Source: Thalassobaculum sp. OXR-137
GTDB taxonomy: Bacteria > Pseudomonadota > Alphaproteobacteria > Thalassobaculales > Thalassobaculaceae
Length of the DNA stretch: 64,000 nucleotides
NCBI RefSeq assembly: GCF_034377285.1
Contig: NZ_CP139715.1
Span: 3,022,001-3,086,000, forward strand
Reading direction: 5' to 3'
Part shown: piece after piece, positions 10,717 to 21,002 of the stretch
Numbering within the stretch: position 1 is the first letter of the stretch
Layout of the letters: each line of letters begins with the position of its first letter
Notes under the pieces: model-generated
Databases searched by the model: none
What the model was told of the DNA's origin: nothing
The model's input: the letters and a program-made list of their open reading frames with translations, nothing else
Program-made: the position numbers and the translations under genes

Positions 10717-12678
10717 TCAGGGGGCCTTCGGCGGCGTCCCGTCGGCGCCGATCCGGACCGTCGGCAGGCGCACGATGGCGGTGGTGCCGATGCCCAGTTC
10801 GCTTTGAATCTCAAGACTTCCGCCGTGCAGTTCCACGAAGGACTTGGACAGGGGGAGCCCCAGACCGATTCCCTCGTATTTCCGGCTCAGCGCACTGTCC
10901 ACCTGCTCGAAGGGGCGCAGCACGATGTCGATGTCGCGCGGATGGATTCCGATTCCCGTATCGCAGACCCGTATCTGCAGGCCGTCGCCGTCGATTTCCG
11001 CCTCAATCGTCACCCGCCCGTCGGCCATGGTGAACTTCGCGGCGTTGGAGATCAGGTTGAACAGGATCTGCCGGATCAGCCGTCCATCGGCCCAGATCGG
11101 CGGCAGGTCGGCCGGAATTTCCATGGCGATCGGAGCCATGGCGCCGGTCTGCCGACTGCGCACCATGCCGACCGAGGCGGCGACTTCGGTGGCGATGTCG
11201 ACCCGGCTCTCGCGCAGCATGATCTGGCCGATCTCGGCCCGGGTCAGGTCGAGCATGTCCTCGATCAGCGACAACAGGCTGTGGCCGCTCGCCTGGACGT
11301 CGCGGGCATAGGCCACGTAGTGCGGATCGCCGAGGGGGCCGAACACTTCGCTGACGAGAAGGTCCGAGAAGCCGATGATGGCGTTCAGCGGCGTGCGCAA
11401 CTCGTGGCTGACCGTGGCCAGGAACATGGATTTGGCTCGGTTCGCCGTCTCGGCGTCGTGCAGCGCCCGCTGCAGGGCCTGCTGGGCCTGCTGCAACTCC
11501 TGACGATAGTCGGTTTCATCGACCGAGGTCCCCCGATAGCCGGCGAAGGCGCCGGTTTCGTCGTAGACCGGCACGCCGGACACCCGCCAATGCCGCATCG
11601 CGCCGGTCTCGTCCATGGTGGCGTAGCGGAAGTCGCGAAACGGCTCGTGCCGTTCGAGCGTTGCCTTGTGCTCGCGCCAGACGGGGGACAAGTCGGGATT
11701 GATCCGGGCGGCCTCCCACCGGGTCCGTCCGAGGAACTGGCTCGGCGGCGCGAACCCGCTGCTCGACCGCAGGTCCATCAGCAGGGTGAAGCGCAGTTTG
11801 GCGTCCAGCTCCCAGAACCGGTCCGAGCTCGCCCGCACGAAGTCGCGCAGGCGGACATCGCTTTCCCGCAGCGCCTGTTCGGCCCGCTTCAGTTCCGTGA
11901 TGTCGCTGACGGTCGTGATCGTCCCGCCGTCCGGTAGACGGGAGTCCCGGATCAGATACCAGCGGTCTTCGGACCAGGGTATCAGGTGATCCTCGCCGCC
12001 GCGCTGATGCTGTGCGACCCGGCGCAGGATATAGGCCTCCAGATCGTCTTCCGCGTCCGGCGGCGGATTGACCCGCGTGCGTTCGCGGATGAGCTCCTCG
12101 AAGGTCATGCCGATCCGCATCGGCACCCCTGTCTCCCGCGCGATCTCCTGCATCGAGGAATTGACGTAGAGAAGGCGGTCGGCGGAGTCCCAGATTTCGA
12201 TGCCCTGCCGGCTATGCTCCAGGCCGCGGCGCAGCAGCCCGTAGCTCAGCATGGCATCGCCGATCTCCTCGATGGCGGTGGGCCCGCGCATGTCGTAGGT
12301 GATGGCGATGTTTCCCGAGGGCAGGCGGGATCCGGAAATCAGCAGCACCGAACCGTTGTCGCGCAGCCGCTCGAGCTGATAGGGCAGGGCGTTCTTGGTA
12401 AAGTTCAGGCGCTCGCGGGTCCGCGCCTCGACGTCGCCGCCGCCGTAATCGCCGCGCTCGGCGTTCCGGCGCACCAGCCGCTCGTACGGCCAGCCAGGAA
12501 CCAGCTCGGCCGGATCGACTTCGGCGAGGCGGGCGAAGCTGGAATTGCTGGCGACGAGCTTCAGGTCGGGGTCGAGAACGACGACCCCGACACTGGCGTG
12601 GGCGACTGCCTCCAGCAATACCGTGGCGTCATGGTCGAGGCGGCCGTCAGTCGGGGCGTTGGTATTCGGCGTCGGCAC
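10717..12678 (-). CDS. PAS-domain sensor histidine kinase inserted in the pur cluster
   Basis: This 653-residue hybrid-free histidine kinase has no membrane helix. Three PAS-like domains occupy about residues 18-130, 150-270 (PAS_7 type, GIEIWDSADRLLYVN) and 285-400. They are followed by a coiled-coil linker, the H-box SHELRTPLNAIIGFSDLL (His425), the N-box with Asn545, the G1 box DTGIGI (about 573) and the G2 box GIGLGLPLSKS (about 603). All catalytic boxes are intact, so it should be active. Sensing is cytoplasmic. No response regulator is encoded nearby. It lies between purS and purQ on the same strand. Similar kinases with this PAS_7 arrangement are common in alphaproteobacteria; its signal is unknown. 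Confidence 0.92.
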   Translation of the reverse strand: MPTPNTNAPTDGRLDHDATVLLEAVAHASVGVVVLDPDLKLVASNSSFARLAEVDPAELVPGWPYERLVRRNAERGDYGGGDVEARTRERLNFTKNALPYQLERLRDNGSVLLISGSRLPSGNIAITYDMRGPTAIEEIGDAMLSYGLLRRGLEHSRQGIEIWDSADRLLYVNSSMQEIARETGVPMRIGMTFEELIRERTRVNPPPDAEDDLEAYILRRVAQHQRGGEDHLIPWSEDRWYLIRDSRLPDGGTITTVSDITELKRAEQALRESDVRLRDFVRASSDRFWELDAKLRFTLLMDLRSSSGFAPPSQFLGRTRWEAARINPDLSPVWREHKATLERHEPFRDFRYATMDETGAMRHWRVSGVPVYDETGAFAGYRGTSVDETDYRQELQQAQQALQRALHDAETANRAKSMFLATVSHELRTPLNAIIGFSDLLVSEVFGPLGDPHYVAYARDVQASGHSLLSLIEDMLDLTRAEIGQIMLRESRVDIATEVAASVGMVRSRQTGAMAPIAMEIPADLPPIWADGRLIRQILFNLISNAAKFTMADGRVTIEAEIDGDGLQIRVCDTGIGIHPRDIDIVLRPFEQVDSALSRKYEGIGLGLPLSKSFVELHGGSLEIQSELGIGTTAIVRLPTVRIGADGTPPKAP

Positions 12679-12791
12679 GGGCTCGGCTCAATTGCTCCAG
12701 GCGAACAGATCTTATCGCAGAATCGTCTGGAATAGCCGCGCGAAAATTACCGTCATTGGTGTGCCGCCGGTCGGCATGCCGGAGCGGCGGC

Positions 12792-13034
12792 TCAGCCGTC
12801 GATCCGGATGCTGTAGTTCTCGATGACCGTATTGGCCAGCAGACGCTCGCACATGGCCTTCACGTCGGCCTCCGCCTTGGCGGCATCGGTCTCGTCCAGG
12901 CTGATCTCGATGACCTTGCCCTGACGCACGTCGCCCACGCCCTGGAAGCCGAGGGTGGACAGCGCGTGGCCGATGGCCTTGCCCTGGGGGTCGAGGACGC
13001 CGGACTTCAGCGTCACATGAACGGTGGCTTTCAT
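12792..13034 (-). CDS. purS: phosphoribosylformylglycinamidine synthase subunit PurS
   Basis: The 80-residue PurS (MKATVHVTLKSGVLDPQGKA) is the small structural subunit that bridges PurL and PurQ in the multi-subunit FGAM synthase. LGFQGVGDVRQGKVIEI is characteristic. It lies 56 bases downstream of purC. A histidine kinase gene, not purQ, follows after 113 bases. Confidence 0.96.
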   Translation of the reverse strand: MKATVHVTLKSGVLDPQGKAIGHALSTLGFQGVGDVRQGKVIEISLDETDAAKAEADVKAMCERLLANTVIENYSIRIDG

Positions 13035-13090
13035 CGTCTAATCCCGTCTTATGCTCGGCGCCCGTCTCAGCGCCGGTTTCTCTGCGCCCG

Positions 13091-13858
13091 TTATTGAACG
13101 GCAATCGGACCCTTGAGGTCCATCGGTCCGGCTTCCGGCAGGACGCCGAGGCGCCGGGCCACTTCCTGATAGGCTTCCTTCACGCCGCCCAGATCGCGGC
13201 GAAAGCGGTCCTTGTCCATCTTTTCGTTCGTGGCGATGTCCCAGAGCCGGCAATTGTCCGGGCTGATCTCGTCCGCGAGCACGATCTGCACCTCGTCATG
13301 CTCGTTGTACCAGCGGCCGAACTCCAGCTTGAAGTCGACGAGCCGCAGGCCGACGCCGAGGAAAAGGCCGACCAGGAAGTCGTTCACCCGCAGCGAGAGG
13401 GTGACCATGTCGTCCAGGTCCTGGGTGGTCGCCCAGCCGAAGCAGGTGATGTGCTCCTCCGAGATCATCGGGTCGCCCAGCTCGTCGGACTTGTAATAGT
13501 ACTCGATGATCGAGCGTGGGAGCTGCGCGCCTTCCTCCATGCCGAAGCGGGTCGCCAGAGAGCCGGCGACCACGTTGCGGACCACCACCTCGACCGGCAG
13601 GATCTCGACCTCGTGGACCAGCTGCTCGCGCATGTTCACGCGGCGGATGAAGTGATTGGGGATGCCGATCTCGGTCAGCTTCGTCATCAGGTATTCGCTG
13701 ATGCGGTTGTTCAGCACGCCCTTGCCGGTGATCAGGCCGTGTTTCTTGTTGTTGAATGCGGTCGCGTCGTCCTTGAAGTACTGGATGATCGTACCGGGCT
13801 CGGGACCCTCGTACATGATCTTCGCCTTGCCCTCGTAGAGCTTGCGGCGTCTGGCCAT
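13091..13858 (-). CDS. purC: phosphoribosylaminoimidazole-succinocarboxamide synthase
   Basis: The 255-residue SAICAR synthetase (PurC) ligates aspartate to CAIR using ATP. Visible signatures are [13 protein letters not shown] at the N-terminus with the nucleotide-binding Lys, [20 protein letters not shown] and [16 protein letters not shown]. It is the first gene of the leftward pur transcript; the upstream 128 bases (13859-13986) should contain the promoter, but no clear box pair is evident. Confidence 0.97.
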   Translation of the reverse strand: MARRRKLYEGKAKIMYEGPEPGTIIQYFKDDATAFNNKKHGLITGKGVLNNRISEYLMTKLTEIGIPNHFIRRVNMREQLVHEVEILPVEVVVRNVVAGSLATRFGMEEGAQLPRSIIEYYYKSDELGDPMISEEHITCFGWATTQDLDDMVTLSLRVNDFLVGLFLGVGLRLVDFKLEFGRWYNEHDEVQIVLADEISPDNCRLWDIATNEKMDKDRFRRDLGGVKEAYQEVARRLGVLPEAGPMDLKGPIAVQ

Positions 13859-13986
13859 CGGATGATCTCCAAATAGGCGGATCGAACGTCGGTTCGCATG
13901 CGTCGCGAGGTGCCAGCTTGGCCAGGCTCTCTGCGCGAGAATTCGGACCCTATATCAGCAGGACCCGGGCAACTCAATCACGCGGC

Positions 13987-14793
13987 TCAGCCGGCTGTCC
14001 GTTCGTCCGGCGTTTCCGGCCAGGCGTCGATCGTCTCGTAGGGCGTCCGGTCCGGGCGTCCGGCGGCGAAGCGGAGGACCGGCCGGCCTCCGCCGGGGGC
14101 GGGGAGGGCCACCAGGCTGGAGCTGCTGGTGCCGAACCCGGTATCGCTGACCACCGTCATCGCGCCGGCCGGGCCGGCATCGGCGGCGAAGTCCCGGGAC
14201 CCGAGTAGCATGGCCCAGACGTCCCAGTCGCCCTCGCCCTCTGCACCGCCGGCCGGATCGGGGGCGGGAGCCGCCCGGAACCGATCCAGATAGCGCGCGA
14301 CCCGGGCCGAGGCCTTGCGGTCGTTCAGGTCGTGGGCGGTCAGCATGGACACGCCCTCCGGCACCTTTTCCAAAGTGATCGACGAGTCTCCCCCGTCATC
14401 CTCGCGGTTCGCGATCCAATAGGCGTCGCGGCTGTCGGCGATCAGAAGGTTGAACCCCCGATAGCTCGACGGCTCGACGGTCGCCAGTGCCCGGGCGGCG
14501 TCGGCCGCGTCCGCATGCTCCAGCGCCTCCAGCACGAGCTCGCCGCGCGAGCGCTTGCCGCTGGCGGGGCCCAGGGTGCCGTGCCGGTTCAGGATACAGG
14601 CGACGACGCCGAAATCGTTGATGCCGAACCAGCTCCCGCCGGCCAGGACGTCGAGTCCGGCGACCACCTCGGGGCGGTCCGGCCAGTGCCGACCCGGCGC
14701 TTTCCACGGCCGGTCGGCCATCTCGTCTCGGTTGGCGCCGATGAGCACGGGCCATGTGTGGCCCGGCCGGCGCAGAATGATCACGCTGCACAT
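13987..14793 (-). CDS. NRDE (TANGO2) family protein
   Basis: The 268-residue product begins MCSVIILRRPG and has the family signature GANRDEM at about residues 19-24, with the conserved N-terminal Cys2. Members are Ntn-like folds of unclear reaction; the human homologue TANGO2 is linked to lipid and heme metabolism. Start ATG 14793 is fixed by the conserved N-terminal Cys. No signal peptide or membrane segment. It stands alone between purC and the divergent DUF1476 gene. Confidence 0.88.
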   Translation of the reverse strand: MCSVIILRRPGHTWPVLIGANRDEMADRPWKAPGRHWPDRPEVVAGLDVLAGGSWFGINDFGVVACILNRHGTLGPASGKRSRGELVLEALEHADAADAARALATVEPSSYRGFNLLIADSRDAYWIANREDDGGDSSITLEKVPEGVSMLTAHDLNDRKASARVARYLDRFRAAPAPDPAGGAEGEGDWDVWAMLLGSRDFAADAGPAGAMTVVSDTGFGTSSSSLVALPAPGGGRPVLRFAAGRPDRTPYETIDAWPETPDERTAG

Positions 14794-14974
14794 GGGAGGC
14801 CATAAGTGGCCCGTCGCCGCGGTCTGGGCAAGCCCGAATGCGGCACGGCGGGGCGCGGCGAACTCCCGCGTTCACATCGCAGAGGGTGTTGTGTATGGTC
14901 CGCCCGTTTCGTCCCTACAGTGCTGCGGGCGACGCACCATATTGAGAGTTTCCGCCTAGCCTGGGAGGCGTGTG

Positions 14975-15301
14975 ATGAGCGGGTTCGACGATCGTGAGAA
15001 GGCCCAAGAGAACAAGTCCGCGCATGATGCGGAGCTGCTGTTCAAGGCGACCGCGCGCCGCAACCGGATGCTGGGCGAGTGGGTCGCCGAGGAGTTTCTG
15101 GGGCTGACCGGCGACGCGCGCACCGAGTTCGCCAAGGAAGTGGTCGCCGCCGATTTCGACCGGCCGGGCGACAGCGACGTGGTGGAGTTCGTGCAGGCCA
15201 AGGTCAGCGCCGCCGGTGGCGAGCTGTCGGAAGCCCGTCTGCGCCACAAGATGAACGAGCTGCTGGTCGTGGCCACCGCGCAGATCAGCGCCGATTCCTG
15301 A
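14975..15301 (+). CDS. DUF1476 protein, F1-ATPase inhibitor zeta subunit type
   Basis: The 108-residue product (MSGFDDREKAQENKSAHDAE) is a typical DUF1476 protein. The family includes the zeta subunit of alphaproteobacterial F1Fo-ATPase, which blocks ATP hydrolysis by insertion of its N-terminus into the catalytic interface. The helical bundle region RNRMLGEWVAEEFLGLTG is conserved. ATG 14975 is preferred over GTG 14972 because GGGAGG (14963-14968) is then 6 bases away. It is followed by the broken oxygenase gene. Confidence 0.93.
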   Translation: MSGFDDREKAQENKSAHDAELLFKATARRNRMLGEWVAEEFLGLTGDARTEFAKEVVAADFDRPGDSDVVEFVQAKVSAAGGELSEARLRHKMNELLVVATAQISADS

Positions 15302-15353
15302 GACGCCGGTCCCGAGGCCGTCGCCTTCAAGCGTGTCCGACAGATAGGCTGAC

Positions 15354-16379
15354 ATGAGCATTCCCGCCCTGCGTCCGGGCGACCGGACGCCCAACCTGAT
15401 CTTCCCGGATCTGAAGGGCCGCTCGCGGCAGCTCTACCTCGAGGTTCGCGGCGGTCCCATTCTTGTCGCGGCCGTGCCAAGCCCGAACGAGGGCGAGGGG
15501 CGCAGCGTGCTCTCCGCATTGACCCGGCGGGCGGGAGCGTTGGACAAGATCGGCGCGCACCGGTTCGTGCTCATGCGTCGGGAACCCGATGGCGAGATCG
15601 ACTCGGGCGCGATCGCGATGATCGATCCCTATGGGGACGGCATGCGGCTGTTCCGGCCGCTGCCGGAGGGCTCCGACAATGATGCGGACCGGCCGGCGGC
15701 GGCTGTCGCGGCGCTGGACGCCAACCAACGGGTGATCGCCCTCTTCACCACGGCCGACAGCCGCGACCCCGTCGGCGACGCGATCAAGGTCCTGGAAGTC
15801 GAGGCCAAGGCGGCCCGCGCCGGCGCCCAGCGGCTGGTGCGCTCGGCCCCGGCCATGATCCTGGACAAGCTGCTGCCGAATCCGCTCTGCGACGCGCTGA
15901 TCGAGGCGTGGAAAGCGGACAACGTCGAGGGCACGGTCAACGACGGCTTCAAGAACGTCACCGACGACGCGGTGAAGCGCAACCGCGAGCACGTCGTCCG
16001 CGACCCGGAGATGCAGCGCACCATCGCCCAGCAGATCGGTCCGCGGGTGATGACCGAGATCCAGAAGGTCTTCAACTTCCGGTCGGCCCTCCGCTTCGAG
16101 ATGCTGACGGTTCTGGGCTATGGCGAGGACCGCAAGGATTTCTTCGCCCCCCACCGCGACAGCCTGCGCTCCGAGCAGCGCCGCCGGTTCGCGGTCTCGC
16201 TTAACCTGAACGAGGGTTACGAGGGCGGGTAACTGACCTTTCCGGAATACGGTCCGCATCTCTACGCCCCGCCGAAAGGGGCCGGCGCGGTCTTCGGCTG
16301 CGAGGTTCTGCACGAGGCCAAGCCGGTGACCAAGGGCCAGCGCTGGGTGCTGACGACCTTCCTGATCGATCCTAAGTGA
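15354..16379 (+). pseudogene. peroxiredoxin-like / 2OG-Fe(II) oxygenase gene with in-frame TAA
   Basis: The frame runs from ATG 15354 to TGA 16377-16379 (would be 341 residues) but is cut by one TAA at 16230-16232 (codon 293). Residues 1-145 resemble a thioredoxin/AhpC-type fold without an obvious peroxidatic Cys. Residues 165-341 form a prolyl-4-hydroxylase-like 2OG-Fe(II) domain. Iron ligands His267 and Asp269 (APHRD) precede the stop; the distal His320 (LHEAKPV) and Arg330 (KGQRW) follow it. A truncated 292-residue product would lack these and be inactive. Homologues read Glu at the stop, so a single G-to-T change (GAA to TAA) explains it. The rest of the frame is undamaged, pointing to a recent event. 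Confidence 0.85.
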
Positions 16380-16416
16380 CGGCGCCGTGCGCCGTCATCC
16401 CGGACCCATCCGGGAT
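16377..16416. terminator. two consecutive hairpins after the broken oxygenase gene
   Basis: TGACGGCGC (16377-16385) pairs with GCGCCGTCA (16389-16397) around a 3-base loop. ATCCCGGA (16397-16404) pairs with TCCGGGAT (16409-16416) around a 4-base loop. They start on the stop codon of the oxygenase frame. No T-run follows, so intrinsic termination is possible but not certain. Confidence 0.5.
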
Positions 16417-16439
16417 CTGACTCCGCCTCCCCCAAACCA

Positions 16440-16551
16440 CACTCCCCGGATCTATTCCGGGGCCCGCGGTTCAGCGTGACCCGCCGTTGGATGGAGACCT
16501 CCAACGTTGACGCGGGCTGACGGGTAGGCCCCGGAATAAATCCGGGGAGTG
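16440..16551. repeat. palindromic intergenic repeat, copy at 16.44 kb
   Basis: The left arm CACTCCCCGGATCTATTCCG and right arm CGGAATAAATCCGGGGAGTG pair almost perfectly, giving a 112-bp element. The interior has GGATGGAGACCTCCAACG and GCTGACGGG, shared with the copy at 16706-16817 (the latter motif also with the 20-kb array, where it reads the same). It lies in a gene-free stretch between the oxygenase and GNAT genes. Confidence 0.9.
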
Positions 16552-16866
16552 TGAATGGTGGTTCGGCAGTGAGCTGGAGGGTGGGGCGCCGAGACAACGG
16601 CTCTCGCCTTTGGGCCCGCGTCGGTTCAGCGTCCGAGGTTCAGCGTCCGTTCGGTCCCTGGTGACCGTTCTCCTCGGCAACCATTCTCCACCACTCCCAC
16701 ACCCCCACTCCCCGGATTTATTCCGGGGCCCACGGTTCAGAGCGACCTGCCGCTGGATGGAGACCTCCAACGTTGACGCGTGCTCACGGGTAGGTCCCGG
16801 AATACATCCCGGGAGTGTGATTGGTGGTAGGAGCGAACACAGGAAGCGGCAGAACCCCCGCCGGCC
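16552..16866. other. rest of the gene-free stretch 16380-16866
   Basis: No credible gene is seen here. The stretch lies between two copies of the palindromic repeat and runs to the end of the leftward GNAT gene. It contains short repeats of GGTTCAGCGTCCG near 16622-16650. Short open frames in it read as low-complexity Arg/Pro/Ser-rich peptides and are not convincing. Confidence 0.6.
16706..16817. repeat. palindromic intergenic repeat, copy at 16.71 kb
   Basis: This 112-bp element is closely related to 16440-16551. The left arm is CACTCCCCGGATTTATTCCG; the right arm is slightly decayed (GGAATACATCCCGGGAGTG). The interior again has GGATGGAGACCTCCAACG. The two copies are in the same orientation, 266 bases apart. 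Confidence 0.88.
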
Positions 16867-17781
16867 CTAGCTCCCCGTCAGCTCCAGCACCTCGTCCTCG
16901 CCGACCCGGCGGCCGGTCTGGTGCCAGCCCAGGTGCCGGTAGACGGCCGAGGCCCGCAGGTTCGGATCCGGCGTGGCGCAGAGCCAGATCGGCGAGCAGC
17001 CCTCTTCACGCAGCCACGCCACCGCCAGCTCCAGCAGACGGCGGCCGATGCCGAACCCCTCGTAGCCCGGACGCACCGCCAGCACCTCCACCTCGCCGTC
17101 GCTGCGGTCGGCCATGCTGAACCCCACCACCTGGCCATCCGACTCGCAGAGCCAGCCCTTCAACTCGGCCGAGAGTCGCGGGATCAGGCTCTCGACCGTC
17201 ACGCCGTAGTCTCGCTCCAACCGTTCCGGCGTGATCGCATTCTCGTTGGTGGTGAACCGCATCTCCAGCGCCGGGGCGATATCCGCGACTTCCATCTCGC
17301 GAAACGTCAGCGCCGGCGCGGCGAACTGGCTGCCGTCGGCGCGCCAGAGATAGCGCACGTCCGGCGTCTTCTCCTCGTTGCCGGCGCCGTCGGTGACCTC
17401 CACGGCCCGGAAGCCGTGGCGTTCGTAGAATCGGCGGGCCGGCATGTTCCGCTGGAAGGCCCAGAGCTGAAGCTGCGCGGACTCCCCCTGGGCACGGCGC
17501 AGCAGCTCGGTGCCGATGCCGCGGCGCCAGTGGGTGGGCAGCAGATACAGGTGCTCGATCCAGTCCCCGCCCGCACTGAGCGCCATGTAACCAACGCTGT
17601 CGCCGGAGTCCGTCGCGACCGTCACCCGGCCGTCGGGGAGCAGCCGGTTCTCCACGAACCAGAGGTCTTCTTCGGGGGTGTGAAGGTCGGGCAGCCAGGG
17701 CATCGCCGTCCGCATGGAGCGGCGCAGGATGCGGGCGATGGCCGGGGCGTCGGAGGCGAGGGCGGGCCGGTAGTCGATCAT
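16867..17781 (-). CDS. tandem GNAT-domain acetyltransferase
   Basis: The 304-residue product carries two GNAT N-acetyltransferase domains. The first (about 1-145) has YLLPTHWRRGIGTELLRRA as its acetyl-CoA-binding motif A. The second (about 160-304) has AVRPGYEGFGIGRRLLELAV. Both have the R/Q-x-x-G-x-G/A signature, so both may bind acetyl-CoA. The substrate is unknown; the fusion could act on an amino group of a small molecule or protein. It lies 24 bases downstream of purB on the same strand and is probably co-transcribed. Confidence 0.88.
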   Translation of the reverse strand: MIDYRPALASDAPAIARILRRSMRTAMPWLPDLHTPEEDLWFVENRLLPDGRVTVATDSGDSVGYMALSAGGDWIEHLYLLPTHWRRGIGTELLRRAQGESAQLQLWAFQRNMPARRFYERHGFRAVEVTDGAGNEEKTPDVRYLWRADGSQFAAPALTFREMEVADIAPALEMRFTTNENAITPERLERDYGVTVESLIPRLSAELKGWLCESDGQVVGFSMADRSDGEVEVLAVRPGYEGFGIGRRLLELAVAWLREEGCSPIWLCATPDPNLRASAVYRHLGWHQTGRRVGEDEVLELTGS

Positions 17782-17805
17782 GCCTGCCCTCGCATCCCTT
17801 TCGGT

Positions 17806-19107
<1,302 letters not shown>

Positions 19108-19217
19108 GCGGGTAGGACTCCGGTGGCGAATATGAAGACAGGGTCATATCATCCGCCCCCGCCGGAGTCACCCGAACGAAGCGCCAGCCGCTGCCGGCAT
19201 GCGGAGGAAATGAGACG

Positions 19218-20318
19218 ATGAAGGTCAACGGAATCCACTACCGCCCGATCTGGCAGGCCAAGGACGGCACGGCGGTCGAGATCATCGACCAGACGAAGCT
19301 GCCGCACGCCTTCGAGACGCTTCGGCTGTCGTCCATGGCCGACGCGGCCCATGCCATCAAGGCGATGCTGGTGCGCGGGGCGCCGCTGATCGGCGCGACG
19401 GCCGCCTGGGGCCTGTGGCTGGCGATGCGCGAGGATGCGTCGGACGGCAATCTGGAGAAGGCGTACACCACGCTGATGGCGACGCGACCTACGGCGGTGA
19501 ACCTGCGCTGGGCGCTGGATGCCGGCCGGGCAAAGCTGGCACCGCTGGCCCCCGACGCGCGGGTGGCGGCGGCCAAGGCCTTTGCCGAGCAGGTCTGCGA
19601 CGAGGATGCCGAGCTGAACCATGAGATCGGCCGTCACGGGCTGGAGATCATCCGCGCCATCGCGGCGAAGAAGCCGGACAAGACCGTCAACATCCTGACC
19701 CACTGCAACGCCGGCTGGCTGGCGACGGTGGATTGGGGGACGGCGACCTCGCCGATCTACCAGGCGCATGACGAGGGGATTCCGGTACATGTCTGGGTCG
19801 ACGAGACCCGGCCGCGCAACCAGGGCGCCTTCCTCACCGCCTGGGAGCTGAACAATCACGGGGTGCCGCACACGGTGATCGTCGACAATGCCGGCGGCCA
19901 CCTGATGCAGCACGGCCAGGTCGACATGGTCATCACCGGCACCGACCGGGTGACGGCAAATGGCGACGTGGCCAACAAGATCGGGACGTATTTGAAGGCG
20001 CTCGCCGCCTATGACAACGGCGTGCCGTTCTACGTGGCGCTGCCCAGTCCGACGATCGACTGGACGCTGGATGACGGCATGAAGATCGAGATCGAGGAGC
20101 GCTCCGGCGAGGAGGTCACGAAAATCCCCGGCCGGTTGGACGACGGGACGCTGGCGTCGGTGACGATCACGCCGAAGGGCTCGCCGGCGGGCAATCCGGC
20201 CTTCGACGTGACGCCCGCGCGGCTGGTGACGGGGCTGATCACCGAGCGCGGCGTGTGCGAGGCGACCCCCACGGGGCTGCTCTCGCTGTTCCCGGAACAC
20301 CGGGCGGCGGGGGAGTAG
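19218..20318 (+). CDS. mtnA: S-methyl-5-thioribose-1-phosphate isomerase
   Basis: The 366-residue MtnA converts methylthioribose-1-phosphate to methylthioribulose-1-phosphate in the methionine salvage pathway. The active-site Cys lies in [11 protein letters not shown] (about residue 160) and the Asp in [20 protein letters not shown] (about 240). The N-terminal [13 protein letters not shown] (about 54-66) is a family hallmark and separates it from eIF2B subunits. No other mtn genes are nearby. The downstream 1 kb consists of repeats. Confidence 0.96.
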   Translation: MKVNGIHYRPIWQAKDGTAVEIIDQTKLPHAFETLRLSSMADAAHAIKAMLVRGAPLIGATAAWGLWLAMREDASDGNLEKAYTTLMATRPTAVNLRWALDAGRAKLAPLAPDARVAAAKAFAEQVCDEDAELNHEIGRHGLEIIRAIAAKKPDKTVNILTHCNAGWLATVDWGTATSPIYQAHDEGIPVHVWVDETRPRNQGAFLTAWELNNHGVPHTVIVDNAGGHLMQHGQVDMVITGTDRVTANGDVANKIGTYLKALAAYDNGVPFYVALPSPTIDWTLDDGMKIEIEERSGEEVTKIPGRLDDGTLASVTITPKGSPAGNPAFDVTPARLVTGLITERGVCEATPTGLLSLFPEHRAAGE

Positions 20319-20349
20319 GGGGCGCGGACGACCCTCTTCCGCTGTAGGT

Positions 20350-20462
20350 CACTCCCCGGATTTATTCCGGGGTGATCGGTGGGAGCGGGCGTGGTCGTCG
20401 GGAGGAGATCTGCGGCGCCCGCCCAAGCTGACGGGATCGCCCCGGAATGAATCCGGGGAGTG
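20350..20462. repeat. tandem palindromic repeat, copy 1
   Basis: The left arm CACTCCCCGGATTTATTCCG and right arm CGGAATGAATCCGGGGAGTG pair over about 22 bases with one G-T type mismatch. The interior reads TGATCGGTGGGAGCGGGC and GCTGACGGGATCGC. Total 113 bases. Confidence 0.95.
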
Positions 20463-20530
20463 TTCTTTGGGGGGTGAGGCTGGTTCATCCGTTTCCGCGT
20501 CGTCTGCACCTGCTAGCTCCTAATTCAACG

Positions 20531-20643
20531 CACTCCCCGGATTTATTCCGGGGTGATCGGTGGGAGCGGGCGTGGCCGTGGAGAGGCGATCTGCGGCGGC
20601 TGCCCAGGCTGACGGGATTGCCCCGGAATGAATCCGGGGAGTG
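20531..20643. repeat. tandem palindromic repeat, copy 2
   Basis: A 113-bp copy with the same arms as copy 1, 181 bases downstream. The interior differs from copy 1 at a few positions (for example GGCTGCCCAGGCTGACGGG). Confidence 0.95.
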
Positions 20644-20711
20644 TTCTTTGGGGGGTGAGGCTGGTTCATCCGTTTCCGCGTCGTCTGCACCTGCTAGCTC
20701 CTAATTCAACG

Positions 20712-20824
20712 CACTCCCCGGATTTATTCCGGGGTGATCGGTGGGAGCGGGCGTGGCCGCCGGGAGGAGATCTGTAGCGCCCGCCCAAGCTGACGGGATG
20801 GCCCCGGAATGAATCCGGGGAGTG
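20712..20824. repeat. tandem palindromic repeat, copy 3
   Basis: A 113-bp copy 181 bases after copy 2. Arms are unchanged; the spacer that follows it has diverged from the two identical earlier spacers. Confidence 0.95.
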
Positions 20825-20889
20825 TCCTTTTGGGGGGTGAGGGTGGTTTATCCGTTTCCGTGCCGTCTGCTCCCGAAACCTCCTAAACG

Positions 20890-21002
20890 CACTCCCCGGA
20901 TTTATTCCGGGGCAATCGGTGGGCTCAGGCGTGGTCGTCGGAAGGAGACCCCCGGCGCCCGCTCAAGCTGACGGGATCGCCCCGGAATGAATCCGGGGAG
21001 TG
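20890..21002. repeat. tandem palindromic repeat, copy 4
   Basis: A 113-bp copy 178 bases after copy 3. Arms are intact. The interior is the most divergent of the four (GCAATCGGTGGGCTCAGG), suggesting it is the oldest end of the array. Confidence 0.95.

Noticed and set aside
16230-16232. recoded stop (selenocysteine or pyrrolysine) in the oxygenase gene
   Set aside because: The codon is TAA, not TGA or TAG, and the expected residue at this place is Glu.
20350-21002. possible CRISPR array
   Set aside because: Repeat unit is 113 bases with a 181-base period, two spacers are identical and no cas genes exist; this is a tandem palindromic repeat.
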